From NCBI GenBank assembly GCA_039908105.1, contig JAMOBI010000002.1, forward strand, positions 3,357 through 67,356: a stretch of 64,000 nt of DNA, given 5' to 3'. The notes under the pieces are model-generated. The model was not told the origin of the DNA and made no database searches. It saw nothing but the letters and a program-made list of their open reading frames with translations. Position numbers and translations under genes: made by a program. Position 1 is the stretch's first letter; each line of letters begins with the position of its first letter. Below, in pieces: positions 49,782-58,319 of the stretch. Origin of the DNA: Magnetaquiglobus sp039908105. GTDB lineage: Bacteria; Pseudomonadota; Magnetococcia; Magnetococcales; Magnetaquicoccaceae.

Positions 49782-51479
49782 TTATTGTTTCGTAAGTTTA
49801 ATTTTGTAGAGTCCGAACGACCGGTTCTCGGCCTGGAAGCGGACGATCTCCTCAAGATCGTATAATTCGCGCGCTTTGCGGCAGAATCCGCTCTGTTTGG
49901 GATCGGAGACGTGGCACCAGAAGTTGTCGTGAAAGTAGACCGCGTTTGGATGGCGGGCCAGGAGGAGGAGGTTCACGTAATCGGGATTGGTGGAGATCAG
50001 GGAGAGTTGTCCGGCGTGCAGGCCCCAGAGTTGGAACAGGTTGGGGTTGTGGGTGAGGATGAAGGCATCCTTGGGCACCAGACGGGCCATTTGCCGGGCG
50101 AAAGCGACATCGGCGCGGGCAGAGGCGGCCTCCCGGGTTTCGGCGCGCACGTAGGGCAGAAAGGGGAGGGTGGCGCATCCGAGCAGCGCGACCATCAGCA
50201 GGGTGGCACGGCGGGTGGTGATTGTGGTCAGCCTGGTCAGGCGGGTGATGCACCACTCCGCCCCGAAGCCGGCCAAGAGCGCGAGCGGCAGTGCGGAGAG
50301 GAGTGCAAAGCGTACATCCGCGCCGTACTGGTAGCTGCCGGCATAGAAGAAGAGAAACACCCCCCAGAAGAGCAGAAACCAGACGCCAAGCAGCGCGCGT
50401 GGTGCGAACCGGGCATTGGATACGAACAGGCCGAGCAGCGCCAACAGGGTGAACGGCAGGGGAAAGAGACGGTTATCCAGATAGAACAGGCCGTTGGTGG
50501 TCAGGTTTGTTGCCAGGTTGGCGATTGCGAACGCCTCGTTTGAGCTTCCCCACGGGTGGCGACGGAACAGGTCGAGATGGAGCGCGTGCGGCAGGGTCAA
50601 GAAAAGCAGCAGCGTCAGGGATGCGAGAAACGCCCGTGGCTGCTCGCGCATTTTGGGCCAGAGGATGAACGCGATCAAAGGGAGGAGCAGCAGTGACTCG
50701 GGGCGGAAGGTGAGGGCGAAAGCCGTGGTTGCGCTGGTCAGAAGCCAGCCTGACGGGGTGGGGGTGGCGCGCAGCAGCAAGGCCGCAGCGATGGCAAGCG
50801 CCACCGTGAAGCTGGCTGCGGGTTCGGCAGCGGTGGTGTTGAACCAGTGGAGATGGATCGGGTTGAACATCACCACCCCTGCTGCGCACAGGCCGGCACG
50901 CAAGCTGGCACCGAGTGACAGCGTCAAGAGCAGTGAGCCTGCGGCCATGAGGCCGAGGAGGAGGTTGTTCATCAGAAAAATGGCCGTCTCCGAGACCCCG
51001 AAGAGGCGGAACACCAGGCTGATCAGAAACGGATAGCCGTTGGGTTGCTTGTTGTACTCCCCCTGTTCGCAGAAGAAGAGTCCATGTTCGGTGCCACCGG
51101 CGTTGCAGAGCTGGGCGCGATCCAGATGGGCCAGATTCTGGCCGATGTTCAAGTAAATGGTTTCGTCGTAGAAGAGGCGATGGGTTTGGGGGGCGATCAG
51201 CGCGGTCAGCAGCGAGGCGGTGAGGATGCAGGTCGGGATCAGGAGGATCAGGCGTCCGGGCAGAAGCTGGCGCACCTGCGTGCGCATCGTTGTGGCAGAG
51301 AACAGCAGGCCGATCCCGATCAGCAGTGCGCAAATCGCCAGAAACAAACCGTCCCAGCGGATCAGCCAGTCGAGTTGGATGGCTTCGGGCTGGGTGCGCA
51401 GCGCAAAAAAGGTCGCCACGACACCCGGCATCCCAATGAACCAGAGCGGATCAAGCGGGTGGAGGCGCGGGGCGGCCAT
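49782..51479 (-). CDS. GT-C type membrane glycosyltransferase (ArnT/PMT-like)
   Basis: Polytopic inner-membrane protein of 565 residues with about 11-12 helices. The first periplasmic loop contains HRLFYDETIYLNIGQNLA, the acidic motif (DE) expected for lipid-linked-sugar glycosyltransferases of the GT39/83 type. A soluble C-terminal part (about 450-565) follows. Acceptor unknown; lipid A, a lipoprotein or pilin are possible. It is alone, on the same strand as neighbouring genes. Confidence 0.75.
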   Translation of the reverse strand: MAAPRLHPLDPLWFIGMPGVVATFFALRTQPEAIQLDWLIRWDGLFLAICALLIGIGLLFSATTMRTQVRQLLPGRLILLIPTCILTASLLTALIAPQTHRLFYDETIYLNIGQNLAHLDRAQLCNAGGTEHGLFFCEQGEYNKQPNGYPFLISLVFRLFGVSETAIFLMNNLLLGLMAAGSLLLTLSLGASLRAGLCAAGVVMFNPIHLHWFNTTAAEPAASFTVALAIAAALLLRATPTPSGWLLTSATTAFALTFRPESLLLLPLIAFILWPKMREQPRAFLASLTLLLFLTLPHALHLDLFRRHPWGSSNEAFAIANLATNLTTNGLFYLDNRLFPLPFTLLALLGLFVSNARFAPRALLGVWFLLFWGVFLFFYAGSYQYGADVRFALLSALPLALLAGFGAEWCITRLTRLTTITTRRATLLMVALLGCATLPFLPYVRAETREAASARADVAFARQMARLVPKDAFILTHNPNLFQLWGLHAGQLSLISTNPDYVNLLLLARHPNAVYFHDNFWCHVSDPKQSGFCRKARELYDLEEIVRFQAENRSFGLYKIKLTKQ

Positions 51480-51514
51480 GGGCGGGTGGGTTCAAGTGCC
51501 AGCGGGCGGATTGT

Positions 51515-52195
51515 TTAAGCCGTTTCCACGAGCATGCGGGCCGCAACCGGCCCCCCGGCAGCACGATTTTTTAAAAACATCTTGAACATCAGGGAGAATT
51601 TCTCCGGAATCGATGCCAATACCGCTGGTTCGTGCAACAAGCGATCCGACCAGGTGCGGATGCGCTCCAAACCCTCCTCCGGCAGGATGGGCAGTTGGGC
51701 GCCGACGTGGGCGATGCGGGTGAACAGCGGTGCCATGGCTGCATCGACGAGCGAGAGTGTGGGGCCGTTGAACCCTTCCGCCGCCCGACTCAAAGGTCCG
51801 TGCTCGAATTTCTCCAAAGCCTCGAGCAGGGTCTCTTTGGCGATCTCAAACCCGTTTTCATTGGCTGCCAGGCAGCACTGGGTGAACTGGGTCTGACAGT
51901 GCCCGGCGTGGTTGATCCAGGCCCGGCAGAGGGCGCGGGCGAGCGGGTCGGATGGCAGCATCGTGCCGCCGGCCCGATCGTTGAGAAACTCGTTGATCAC
52001 CGAGGAGTCGAAAATCGCCGTGGTGCCGAAGCGCATGGCCGGCACCGTGGATTGTGGCGAGATCTCGGCCAGCCACTCCGGGCGGTTGCCCAGATTGATC
52101 GGGGTTGCCTGGTGGGCGATTCCCAAGTGCCGGGCAACGATCGTCACCCGCTGGCAGTAGGGGCAGAGATCATTCAAGAACAGTTCGATTTCCAT
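51515..52195 (-). CDS. Glutathione S-transferase family protein
   Basis: The protein has 226 residues from ATG 52195. The N-terminal thioredoxin-like domain has NDLCPYCQRVTIVARHLGI (a CPYC active site, as in omega/glutaredoxin-like GSTs), the SPQSTVPAM cis-Pro turn and FDSSVINEFL. The C-terminal helical domain includes GPTLSLVDAAMAPLF. Likely a glutathione-dependent reductase or transferase. A short palindromic repeat lies just upstream of the start. Confidence 0.9.
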   Translation of the reverse strand: MEIELFLNDLCPYCQRVTIVARHLGIAHQATPINLGNRPEWLAEISPQSTVPAMRFGTTAIFDSSVINEFLNDRAGGTMLPSDPLARALCRAWINHAGHCQTQFTQCCLAANENGFEIAKETLLEALEKFEHGPLSRAAEGFNGPTLSLVDAAMAPLFTRIAHVGAQLPILPEEGLERIRTWSDRLLHEPAVLASIPEKFSLMFKMFLKNRAAGGPVAARMLVETA

Positions 52196-52215
52196 GTCAG
52201 GCTCGCAACGTGTGT

Positions 52216-52290
52216 GATGGGGGGAGAACCCCTTCACCCTCCACCGGTGTGGAGCTTCCCTTCGGGAGTTCCATGGTCATGATGGTGGGT
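52216..52290 (+). repeat. Second repeat family, copy 3
   Basis: GATGGGGGGAGAACCCCTTC then ACCCTCCACC, GTGGAGCTTCC and GGGAGTTCCATGG, with the same motif order as the copy at 4421-4485. Two stems can form (G-run/C-run and GGAGCTTCC/GGGAGTTCC-type). It lies between the GST start and the end of the second MSHA-like cluster. Confidence 0.65.
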
Positions 52291-52330
52291 TAATGTGGGT
52301 GAGGATTGGGGCTGGTACAGTCGTTCGTTC

Positions 52331-54061
52331 TCAAAGAGTAGCCGACGATCCGGAGTCTGAAAAGGAAGATTGCAGCGTCGCGATACGCCGTTGAATGCGG
52401 TTGGGATCGAATCCTGCCCAGCCGCGCTGCGTGCGGGTGCGCAGCGCTTCGCGATAGTGCTCCAGGGCTGCCCGTTTGTCGCCGATGTGTTCCAGGGCGA
52501 TGGCCAGGTTGTGATGCAGATCGGGATTGTTGGCATCATAGCCCAGCGCGGCACGGAATCCATCACGGGCAGCTGTCCAGTTGTCGTTTGATGCCAGTTT
52601 GGTGGCGAGTACGAACTGCAACGGCAGAGCCTCGGCAGAGTCGATCGGCAATCGTTTGAGGCGCAGTTCCAGGGCATAGGGGTCGCTGTTGGGATCGAGT
52701 GCGCTCAATCCGGCCAGAGCCAATGGCGAATCCGGTTGCACGCGGGCCAACTCCTGATAGAGGGTGCGTGCCCGTTCGGGCTGTTGATCGCGCAGGGCGA
52801 GTGCGGCCAGACCGGCCAGTGCTGCGGGATGATGCGGTTCCTGACGCAGGACGGTTTCGTAGAGCCGTTTGGCCTTGACGCCATCCCCCTTGAGGAGCGC
52901 CTTGCGCGCCTGGCTGGCGGCAGCCGGTTGACTGGAGAGAAACAGATAGCGCGCTGGTTTGGCTGGAGAGCGGGTGAGTTCAGAGGTGGGTGCGCGCTCT
53001 TCGATCCGCGGCATGGAGTGTAACGTGGCCACGGTGATCGGTTGCCGTTCGCCGATCTCCGGAACCTGCGGCAGCACGGGCAGGGATTTGGGTATGCGTG
53101 CGGCACTGCCAGGTGCGGTTTCAGGTGTGCGTGCGGTGCGGGATATCGGTTCGGGTGCGCGTGCGGCACTCTGGGAAGGTTGGGCGGCACGGGCGGCGTA
53201 GGGCATCGGTTCCGGCGCGCGAGCGGCGTAATAGGGGGGTGGCTCCGGCGCGCGGGCGGCATAATAGGGGGCCGGCTCCGGCGCGCGGGCGGTGTAGTAG
53301 GGGGTCGGCTCCGGCGCGCGGGCGGCGTAGTAGGGGGCTGGTTCCGGTGCGCGGGCGGCGTAGGGCATCGGTTCCGGTGCGCGGGCGGCGTAGGGCATCG
53401 GTTCCGGTGCGCGGGCGGCGTAATAGGGAGCCGGTTCCGGCGCACGGGCGGCATCATGGGGCATCGGTTCCGGCGCACGGGCGCCGGGGATTTCCCCATG
53501 ACTCTGGTGGTTGATCGGCAGTACGACCAGACGTTGGGGTGCTGGTGAGAACGGTTCAACGGGATTGAGTCGTTCCACTGTTAAAAAGCGTTCGTTGACC
53601 CGGTGGGTTGACTGGATCACCACCCCTTTCGGGCCGTTTGGCGTATTTTTGGGCCTGGAATGGTAGGCCAGGCTGGGTGAAGCATTGGTTTCCGGGAGCG
53701 ACTCTTTGGATGGGCTCGCCTGTTTGGGTTGGGGATCGTCGCCAAGATTGGAGGCAACCAGCAGGGAGGCGAGCAGCATGCCGTGCAGCACCACGCCGCG
53801 TCCCGGTCCGTGACCGTTCAACGGCATGGGCAGGGCGATCGGCGAGTACAAAGATCCCAGGTTGAGCGCGTCGGGGATTTCGAGTGGATAGAGTGGTCTT
53901 GCCCGGCTGTTGCTTTTCAGCCAACCTTCCGGCATGCGATAGAGGTCGCTGCCGATGAAGCGGCTGGGAAATCCCCGCTCCGGGTCGCAATCCACAGCCG
54001 GGGGGGGCGGCATGGGGTGGGGTTCGCGGGCGCGATCGAGGGTGTCGAGCAGCAGGCTCAT
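52331..54061 (-). CDS. Proline-repeat/TPR protein of the second MSHA-like cluster (MshN-like)
   Basis: The protein has 576 residues. N-terminal cytoplasmic segment, membrane helix (GVVLHGMLLASLLVASN, about 89-105), then a repeat block at residues about 193-330. The block contains nine near-identical ARAPEP-x-PY(Y)A units and three decayed ones, encoded by 30/33-nt direct repeats. A TPR region follows (about 390-576: AALAGLAALALRDQQPERA, NPDLHHNLAIALEHIGD). The design parallels MshN. The repeat block may span the periplasm. It overlaps the upstream gene by 4 nt. Confidence 0.8.
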   Translation of the reverse strand: MSLLLDTLDRAREPHPMPPPPAVDCDPERGFPSRFIGSDLYRMPEGWLKSNSRARPLYPLEIPDALNLGSLYSPIALPMPLNGHGPGRGVVLHGMLLASLLVASNLGDDPQPKQASPSKESLPETNASPSLAYHSRPKNTPNGPKGVVIQSTHRVNERFLTVERLNPVEPFSPAPQRLVVLPINHQSHGEIPGARAPEPMPHDAARAPEPAPYYAARAPEPMPYAARAPEPMPYAARAPEPAPYYAARAPEPTPYYTARAPEPAPYYAARAPEPPPYYAARAPEPMPYAARAAQPSQSAARAPEPISRTARTPETAPGSAARIPKSLPVLPQVPEIGERQPITVATLHSMPRIEERAPTSELTRSPAKPARYLFLSSQPAAASQARKALLKGDGVKAKRLYETVLRQEPHHPAALAGLAALALRDQQPERARTLYQELARVQPDSPLALAGLSALDPNSDPYALELRLKRLPIDSAEALPLQFVLATKLASNDNWTAARDGFRAALGYDANNPDLHHNLAIALEHIGDKRAALEHYREALRTRTQRGWAGFDPNRIQRRIATLQSSFSDSGSSATL

Positions 54062-54489
54062 CGACGTGCCAACTCCCGGTTGATCCTGGGTGCGACCGCC
54101 AGGGTGTGACCATCGCGGATGTCAAGCTGAATCCCTGTTTGTGCGCTGATCTGTCCGAGGATCTCCGGCAACGGTCGATGGGTGAGATTCATCGTCACGT
54201 TGCTCCCGGTGATTCCGGGCGGCATGTCGAGATTCAAGCCGGCCTTTTTGGCCAGTGCCGGCAGCAGTTCGTCGACTGGAATGTTGCTTGCCACCAGCGA
54301 AAAGGTGTCACGCAGCGAGGATTTCGCCTCGGGCGGCACGAAGGTGGCATGGGTCACCAGGGGAGGTATCGAGTCGGCGTCGGCATGTGCCGGCGTGATC
54401 GGCGTGCTGCAGAGTGCGCTGCTCAGCAAGAGCGCGCAGGTTGCGGCATTCAACCGGTGAGCCGGTCCTGTCAGGCGGATGGCGCGCAC
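54058..54489 (-). CDS. Secretin N-domain-only protein (STN/N0)
   Basis: The protein has 143 residues from GTG 54489, which has AGGAG 8 nt upstream; an earlier ATG has no such signal. Signal peptide (AATCALLLSSALCSTPITPAHA). The mature part matches secretin/TonB short N-terminal domain: FSLVASNIPVDELLPALAKKAG, MNLTHRPLPEILGQI, TGIQLDIRDGHTLAV. No secretin barrel follows. Either a truncated mshL or a dedicated periplasmic adaptor. It overlaps neighbours on both sides. Confidence 0.78.
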   Translation of the reverse strand: MRAIRLTGPAHRLNAATCALLLSSALCSTPITPAHADADSIPPLVTHATFVPPEAKSSLRDTFSLVASNIPVDELLPALAKKAGLNLDMPPGITGSNVTMNLTHRPLPEILGQISAQTGIQLDIRDGHTLAVAPRINRELARR

Positions 54490-56492
54490 GAACGGTTCTC
54501 CTGACCCGGCAGGCATTTTTCCGGACGGGTGCGATCATGCACAAAGCTTTTGACCCGCTCCAGCGGAACCACCAGGGGTCTGCCGGTCAGAAGATCATGC
54601 GGCAGACGCAGCAGGGCCTCCTGGGCTTCGTATTCGTTCTCGAAATCGCCCAGATAGACGAGCAGTTTCTGATTGCGCAGCCGAAAGACCTTTATTTCCG
54701 AGGGGTGCAATTCGGGTTGCACGGCGGTCAGGCTTTGCTCCAGTTTGCGAATGCCGGCATCGTTGCGCAGTTGAATGAGCTGAATGGTATAACGTGTGCC
54801 ATGCTTGGTCGCCAGCCAGCGATGCGCGGCGCGCACCCGTTCGTGCAGCGGATCGTTCTTTTGCATGCCTGGCAGCTGGACAATCTCATGCACGGTCGGT
54901 TTGGGCGCGCTCTTCAACGCTTTGCGTACCGGTGCGAAGGTCGGTTTGTCCGGATGGGCCAGGGTAACCAGTGGCTGCAACGGGGCCAGATTCAGGGTGC
55001 GGGCCAGGGTGAGCGGCGTGGGGCCCATCTCGATCGGCGGGTATCGGACCTCGACGGCAGCAACCACGGTCTCGGCAGGCGGGTTGGGTGCAGAAGTCAG
55101 CTCTCCCGGTTGATTGCTGGCGTGTGCGAGACGTTCGGTTGGCGCTGGAATCGGAGTCGTCCCGGCTTGGGTCGTCCCCGGTTGGATCACGGCTTTGGTT
55201 GGTTTTGCCTCCGTCCATGTCGAGCCTGGAGAGTTGTCGGCCTGAGGCGCGGGTTGCGCTTCGGAGCGAGGGGGCGTCGAACGGGTCATGTCGGAGAGGT
55301 TGTTGTTGTCGACTTCAGGCGTGATCGTCTGGCTTGCCGTGGCCTGTATCGAATGAGTCTGGTTTGAGCCTGCCCGTGTCGTGCCGGGCTGGGTTGAGAC
55401 GGCCTGTGTCGAGTTGGCTTGGCTGGCGGCTGCAATCCCCTTGCTGATCGGGTGATCGGATGCCTCGGCTGTCCCGTTGGTTTGGTTTGCGGATGCAGGC
55501 GTGATGGTCGGCTGGTTGGCCAGTGGATTGGCGACCGGTGCGGCAATCTCCTGACGTACGGGCTCGGAGAGGTTCAACCAGGGGATCTCCAGGCTGGCCG
55601 AGCTGTTCAGGGAGATCCCTCCGGCCAGCAACGCCAGAACGGCACCGGCGGCCAAGGCCGGGCGACGCCACGGGGAGCTGCTCGGTTTGTCGGCCAGACT
55701 GGCGATTCCCTGGGAGACGTGCCGGTTGGAGATCAGGTGTGCACCACTGCGACTGGCATGGATGAGCGATTTTTCGGCCAACAGATTGGTCTGCCGCAGA
55801 CTGCCGCGTGCCGCGCGATGCAAGGTGCGTACTGCTGCGCTCGAGAAGAGTTGCGGTCCGCGATAGCCGACCGCGTGTACCCGGTTGCGCAGGTAGTGAT
55901 CGGTCTCATTCAGTGTGAGTGAGGGCAGCGACAGATGGGTGGTGATCCGTTCAAGAATTTGACGGCTTCCCGGTGCCTGGAGTTTGCGATTCAGCTCCGG
56001 CTGACCGAACAGGATGATCGACACCAGCTTGACATGTTCGGTTTCCAGGTTGCTGATCAGTCGCAACGCCTCAAGGGTGGCCGGAGGCAGGCACTGGGCC
56101 TCCTCGATGACGATCACCGCTTGTTCCTGCTGGCGCTCCAAAGAGACGAAAAATTCCAACAAAGCCTGATGACGTGCCGCTTCGCCCCCGTTTCCGACTT
56201 CTGGCAGACGGAATTCGCGCAGCAGGGCGCTGATCAGTTCTTCAGGTGGGATTGCGGGATTGAGCAGCAGCGCCACCCGCGTGCGCTCCGGGAGTTTGCG
56301 GCACAACAGCCGACACAGCATGGTTTTGCCGCTGCCGACCTCGCCCACCACCTTGATGAACCCTTCGCCCGACTCGACAGCCTTGAGCAGTTGTTCCAGA
56401 ATGGCGCCCCGTTCCCCACCGGCGAAAAAAAGTTCCGTGTCCGGTGTGATGGCGAATGGCGGGGCATGGAATCCGAAGTGATCCAAATACAT
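54471..56492 (-). CDS. ExeA/MshM-like ATPase with C-terminal SPOR-like domain (2)
   Basis: The protein has 673 residues starting MYLDHFGFHAPPFAITPD, the ExeA/MshM signature. AAA ATPase with Walker A GEVGSGKT (50-57) and Walker B VIVIEEAQ (126-133), then a membrane helix (about 275-295). A 290-residue Thr/Gln/Pro-rich linker and a C-terminal SPOR-like domain (YTIQLIQLRNDAGIRKLEQS, LLVYLGDFENEYEAQEAL) follow. In type II secretion, ExeA remodels peptidoglycan for secretin insertion. Here the glycan-binding end is of SPOR rather than the usual type. Confidence 0.88.
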   Translation of the reverse strand: MYLDHFGFHAPPFAITPDTELFFAGGERGAILEQLLKAVESGEGFIKVVGEVGSGKTMLCRLLCRKLPERTRVALLLNPAIPPEELISALLREFRLPEVGNGGEAARHQALLEFFVSLERQQEQAVIVIEEAQCLPPATLEALRLISNLETEHVKLVSIILFGQPELNRKLQAPGSRQILERITTHLSLPSLTLNETDHYLRNRVHAVGYRGPQLFSSAAVRTLHRAARGSLRQTNLLAEKSLIHASRSGAHLISNRHVSQGIASLADKPSSSPWRRPALAAGAVLALLAGGISLNSSASLEIPWLNLSEPVRQEIAAPVANPLANQPTITPASANQTNGTAEASDHPISKGIAAASQANSTQAVSTQPGTTRAGSNQTHSIQATASQTITPEVDNNNLSDMTRSTPPRSEAQPAPQADNSPGSTWTEAKPTKAVIQPGTTQAGTTPIPAPTERLAHASNQPGELTSAPNPPAETVVAAVEVRYPPIEMGPTPLTLARTLNLAPLQPLVTLAHPDKPTFAPVRKALKSAPKPTVHEIVQLPGMQKNDPLHERVRAAHRWLATKHGTRYTIQLIQLRNDAGIRKLEQSLTAVQPELHPSEIKVFRLRNQKLLVYLGDFENEYEAQEALLRLPHDLLTGRPLVVPLERVKSFVHDRTRPEKCLPGQENRSCAPSA

Positions 56493-56632
56493 GGCTTTTT
56501 CCCTGGTTCGCGGATGAGCTTCCCTGTCCCCCCTTTTTCATTTACGTAAAGAATGATGAGGGTCGGATTGTAAGGCTGATCAAGCAAGAAACAGGCCACG
56601 AAATGATGGTTGTACGGGTCAAGATGTCGCGA

Positions 56633-58288
56633 TCAGCCGAGCAGGCGTCGGATTTCGTCGAAGGAGGTCTTGCCCTGGATGACGCGTTGGATGGCGGCAT
56701 CGGTCATGGTCGGGATTTGATACGTGTTCAGGTGGGTCGAAAGCGCGGCGTGGCTGGCTCCCTGTTCGAGCCGGTTGGTCAGAGATGCATCGTTGGGAAC
56801 CATTTCAAAGAGGCCGATCCGGCCCCGGTAGCCGCTTCCTTGACAGGCTGAACAGCCATGCATGGCGTAAATGGATTCGATTCGTGCAGCCGCATCTCCG
56901 AGCCATGCTTTTTCATCGTCCGTGGGCGTGTGCGGTTTTTTGCAGGCCGGACAGAGAGCGCGCACCAGCCGTTGGGTGAGGATGCCAGACAAGGTGTCGA
57001 AGAGCAGTTGAGGGGGGATTTTCATGTCGAAAAATTGTTGAAACACCCCGAAAGTCGAATGGGCATGGATCCCGGCAACGATGCGCTGTCCGCGCATGGC
57101 GGCACGCATCAGGGATTGCAGTGCTTCGGGCGAGCGGATCCGGTCGACAAGGAGCCAATCGGCATCCAGTTCGATCAGCTCGCGAGGTGCTCTCTGGGGA
57201 TCGGCAAGCCAACGGCTGGCCCCCGGGATGCATCGTACCGGGTGTGCGAGAGAGCTGGTCTCCTCGTCGAGCGCCACGAGCGTATTGGTTTCGTTGCCGA
57301 GATAGGCGGCCAGGGCATGCAGCGTGGTGCTCAAACCACCGTTCGGCAGCGAAGCCACCAGGGTGATGCCGGTGGATTTTTCCAGAGCCGAATTGAGTCG
57401 GGTGGCAACCGTTGCGCCCAGGCCCAGTTGTTCCAAGGAGACGGGAGCGCGGTTGCTGTCCCGGATGCGCAGGACGAGCGATGCGTCCGGGTGGGTCGGG
57501 AACAGCCCGACCCGACATTCGATCGTCAGGCCGGCACGTTGTGTGGCAAAGTGGCCATGCCGTATCCCTTGGCCATCTTCGGTTTGGATGTCAGCCAGCT
57601 GGCGGATGTGCGTCAGCAATCCCGGCAGATGGTCGCGATGCAGGGCGCAACGTTCGCTCAAGAGACCATCGCGGCGGTAACGGATGCTGACCTGCCCCGG
57701 TTGTGGCTCGATGTGGATGTGGGTGGCATCCAGGCGCAGGGCATCGATCAGCAGTGCATCAACGAACTGAAGCGGATTGTCGGCCAGTTGACGGGGATTG
57801 TCGATAATGGCGGCATTCGTCGGAAGCGTGAAAATGCGCTCGATGGAGCGCGCCAGATTTCTCGGTCCGGCCAGCACCCCTTTTAATTGGATGTCCGTGT
57901 GGATGTTGGCCTGGATTGCATCAAGCACCGCCTGATCGTTTGGATTGGCCATGGCGAGGGTGAGGGTGGTGCTCTTGGCGTTCCAGCGTATGGGCAGTAC
58001 CTGGTGGCGTTCGATCAGTTTCCTGGGAACCAGGGCGATAATGCGCGGATCGATCGTCATCTTGTCCAGATCGATCACCGGGATAGTGAGCAACTCTCCC
58101 AACAGGTCGTGCAGCAGCGCCTCGGCCACGAACTCCAGCCGTACGAGGATGCAGCCCAGCAGTTCGCCGGTTTTTTTTTGTTCGTCGAGGCTGATCTGCA
58201 GCTGATCCGGGGTGATCAGCGAGGCGGCGCACAGGATTTCGCCCAAACGACGGGACGGTTTGCAAACTGCGGGGGCAGTGGCATTCAT
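56633..58288 (-). CDS. GspE/MshE paralogue with lost ATPase motifs (pseudo-ATPase)
   Basis: The protein has 551 residues, colinear with MshE. The N-terminal MshEN module is kept (residues 14-66, RLGEILCAASLITPDQLQ...). The motor domain is recognisable (ATHIHIEP 188-195; zinc pair CPAC / CSAC), but Walker A reads SLPNGGLSTT (313-322), with Leu in place of the invariant Lys. The Walker B segment reads DADWLLVDRIRS (375-386) without the GE pair, and the acidic box is changed. ATP hydrolysis is unlikely. The reading frame is intact and long, so it is maintained rather than a pseudogene. Confidence 0.9.
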   Translation of the reverse strand: MNATAPAVCKPSRRLGEILCAASLITPDQLQISLDEQKKTGELLGCILVRLEFVAEALLHDLLGELLTIPVIDLDKMTIDPRIIALVPRKLIERHQVLPIRWNAKSTTLTLAMANPNDQAVLDAIQANIHTDIQLKGVLAGPRNLARSIERIFTLPTNAAIIDNPRQLADNPLQFVDALLIDALRLDATHIHIEPQPGQVSIRYRRDGLLSERCALHRDHLPGLLTHIRQLADIQTEDGQGIRHGHFATQRAGLTIECRVGLFPTHPDASLVLRIRDSNRAPVSLEQLGLGATVATRLNSALEKSTGITLVASLPNGGLSTTLHALAAYLGNETNTLVALDEETSSLAHPVRCIPGASRWLADPQRAPRELIELDADWLLVDRIRSPEALQSLMRAAMRGQRIVAGIHAHSTFGVFQQFFDMKIPPQLLFDTLSGILTQRLVRALCPACKKPHTPTDDEKAWLGDAAARIESIYAMHGCSACQGSGYRGRIGLFEMVPNDASLTNRLEQGASHAALSTHLNTYQIPTMTDAAIQRVIQGKTSFDEIRRLLG

Positions 58289-58319
58289 GGCGAGGATATC
58301 GGCTCCGATTTGGATGCGT

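Noticed and set aside
53100..53490. CRISPR-like array from regularly spaced repeats
   Set aside because: Repeats are contiguous 30/33-nt coding units translating to ARAPEP motifs, with no unique spacers.
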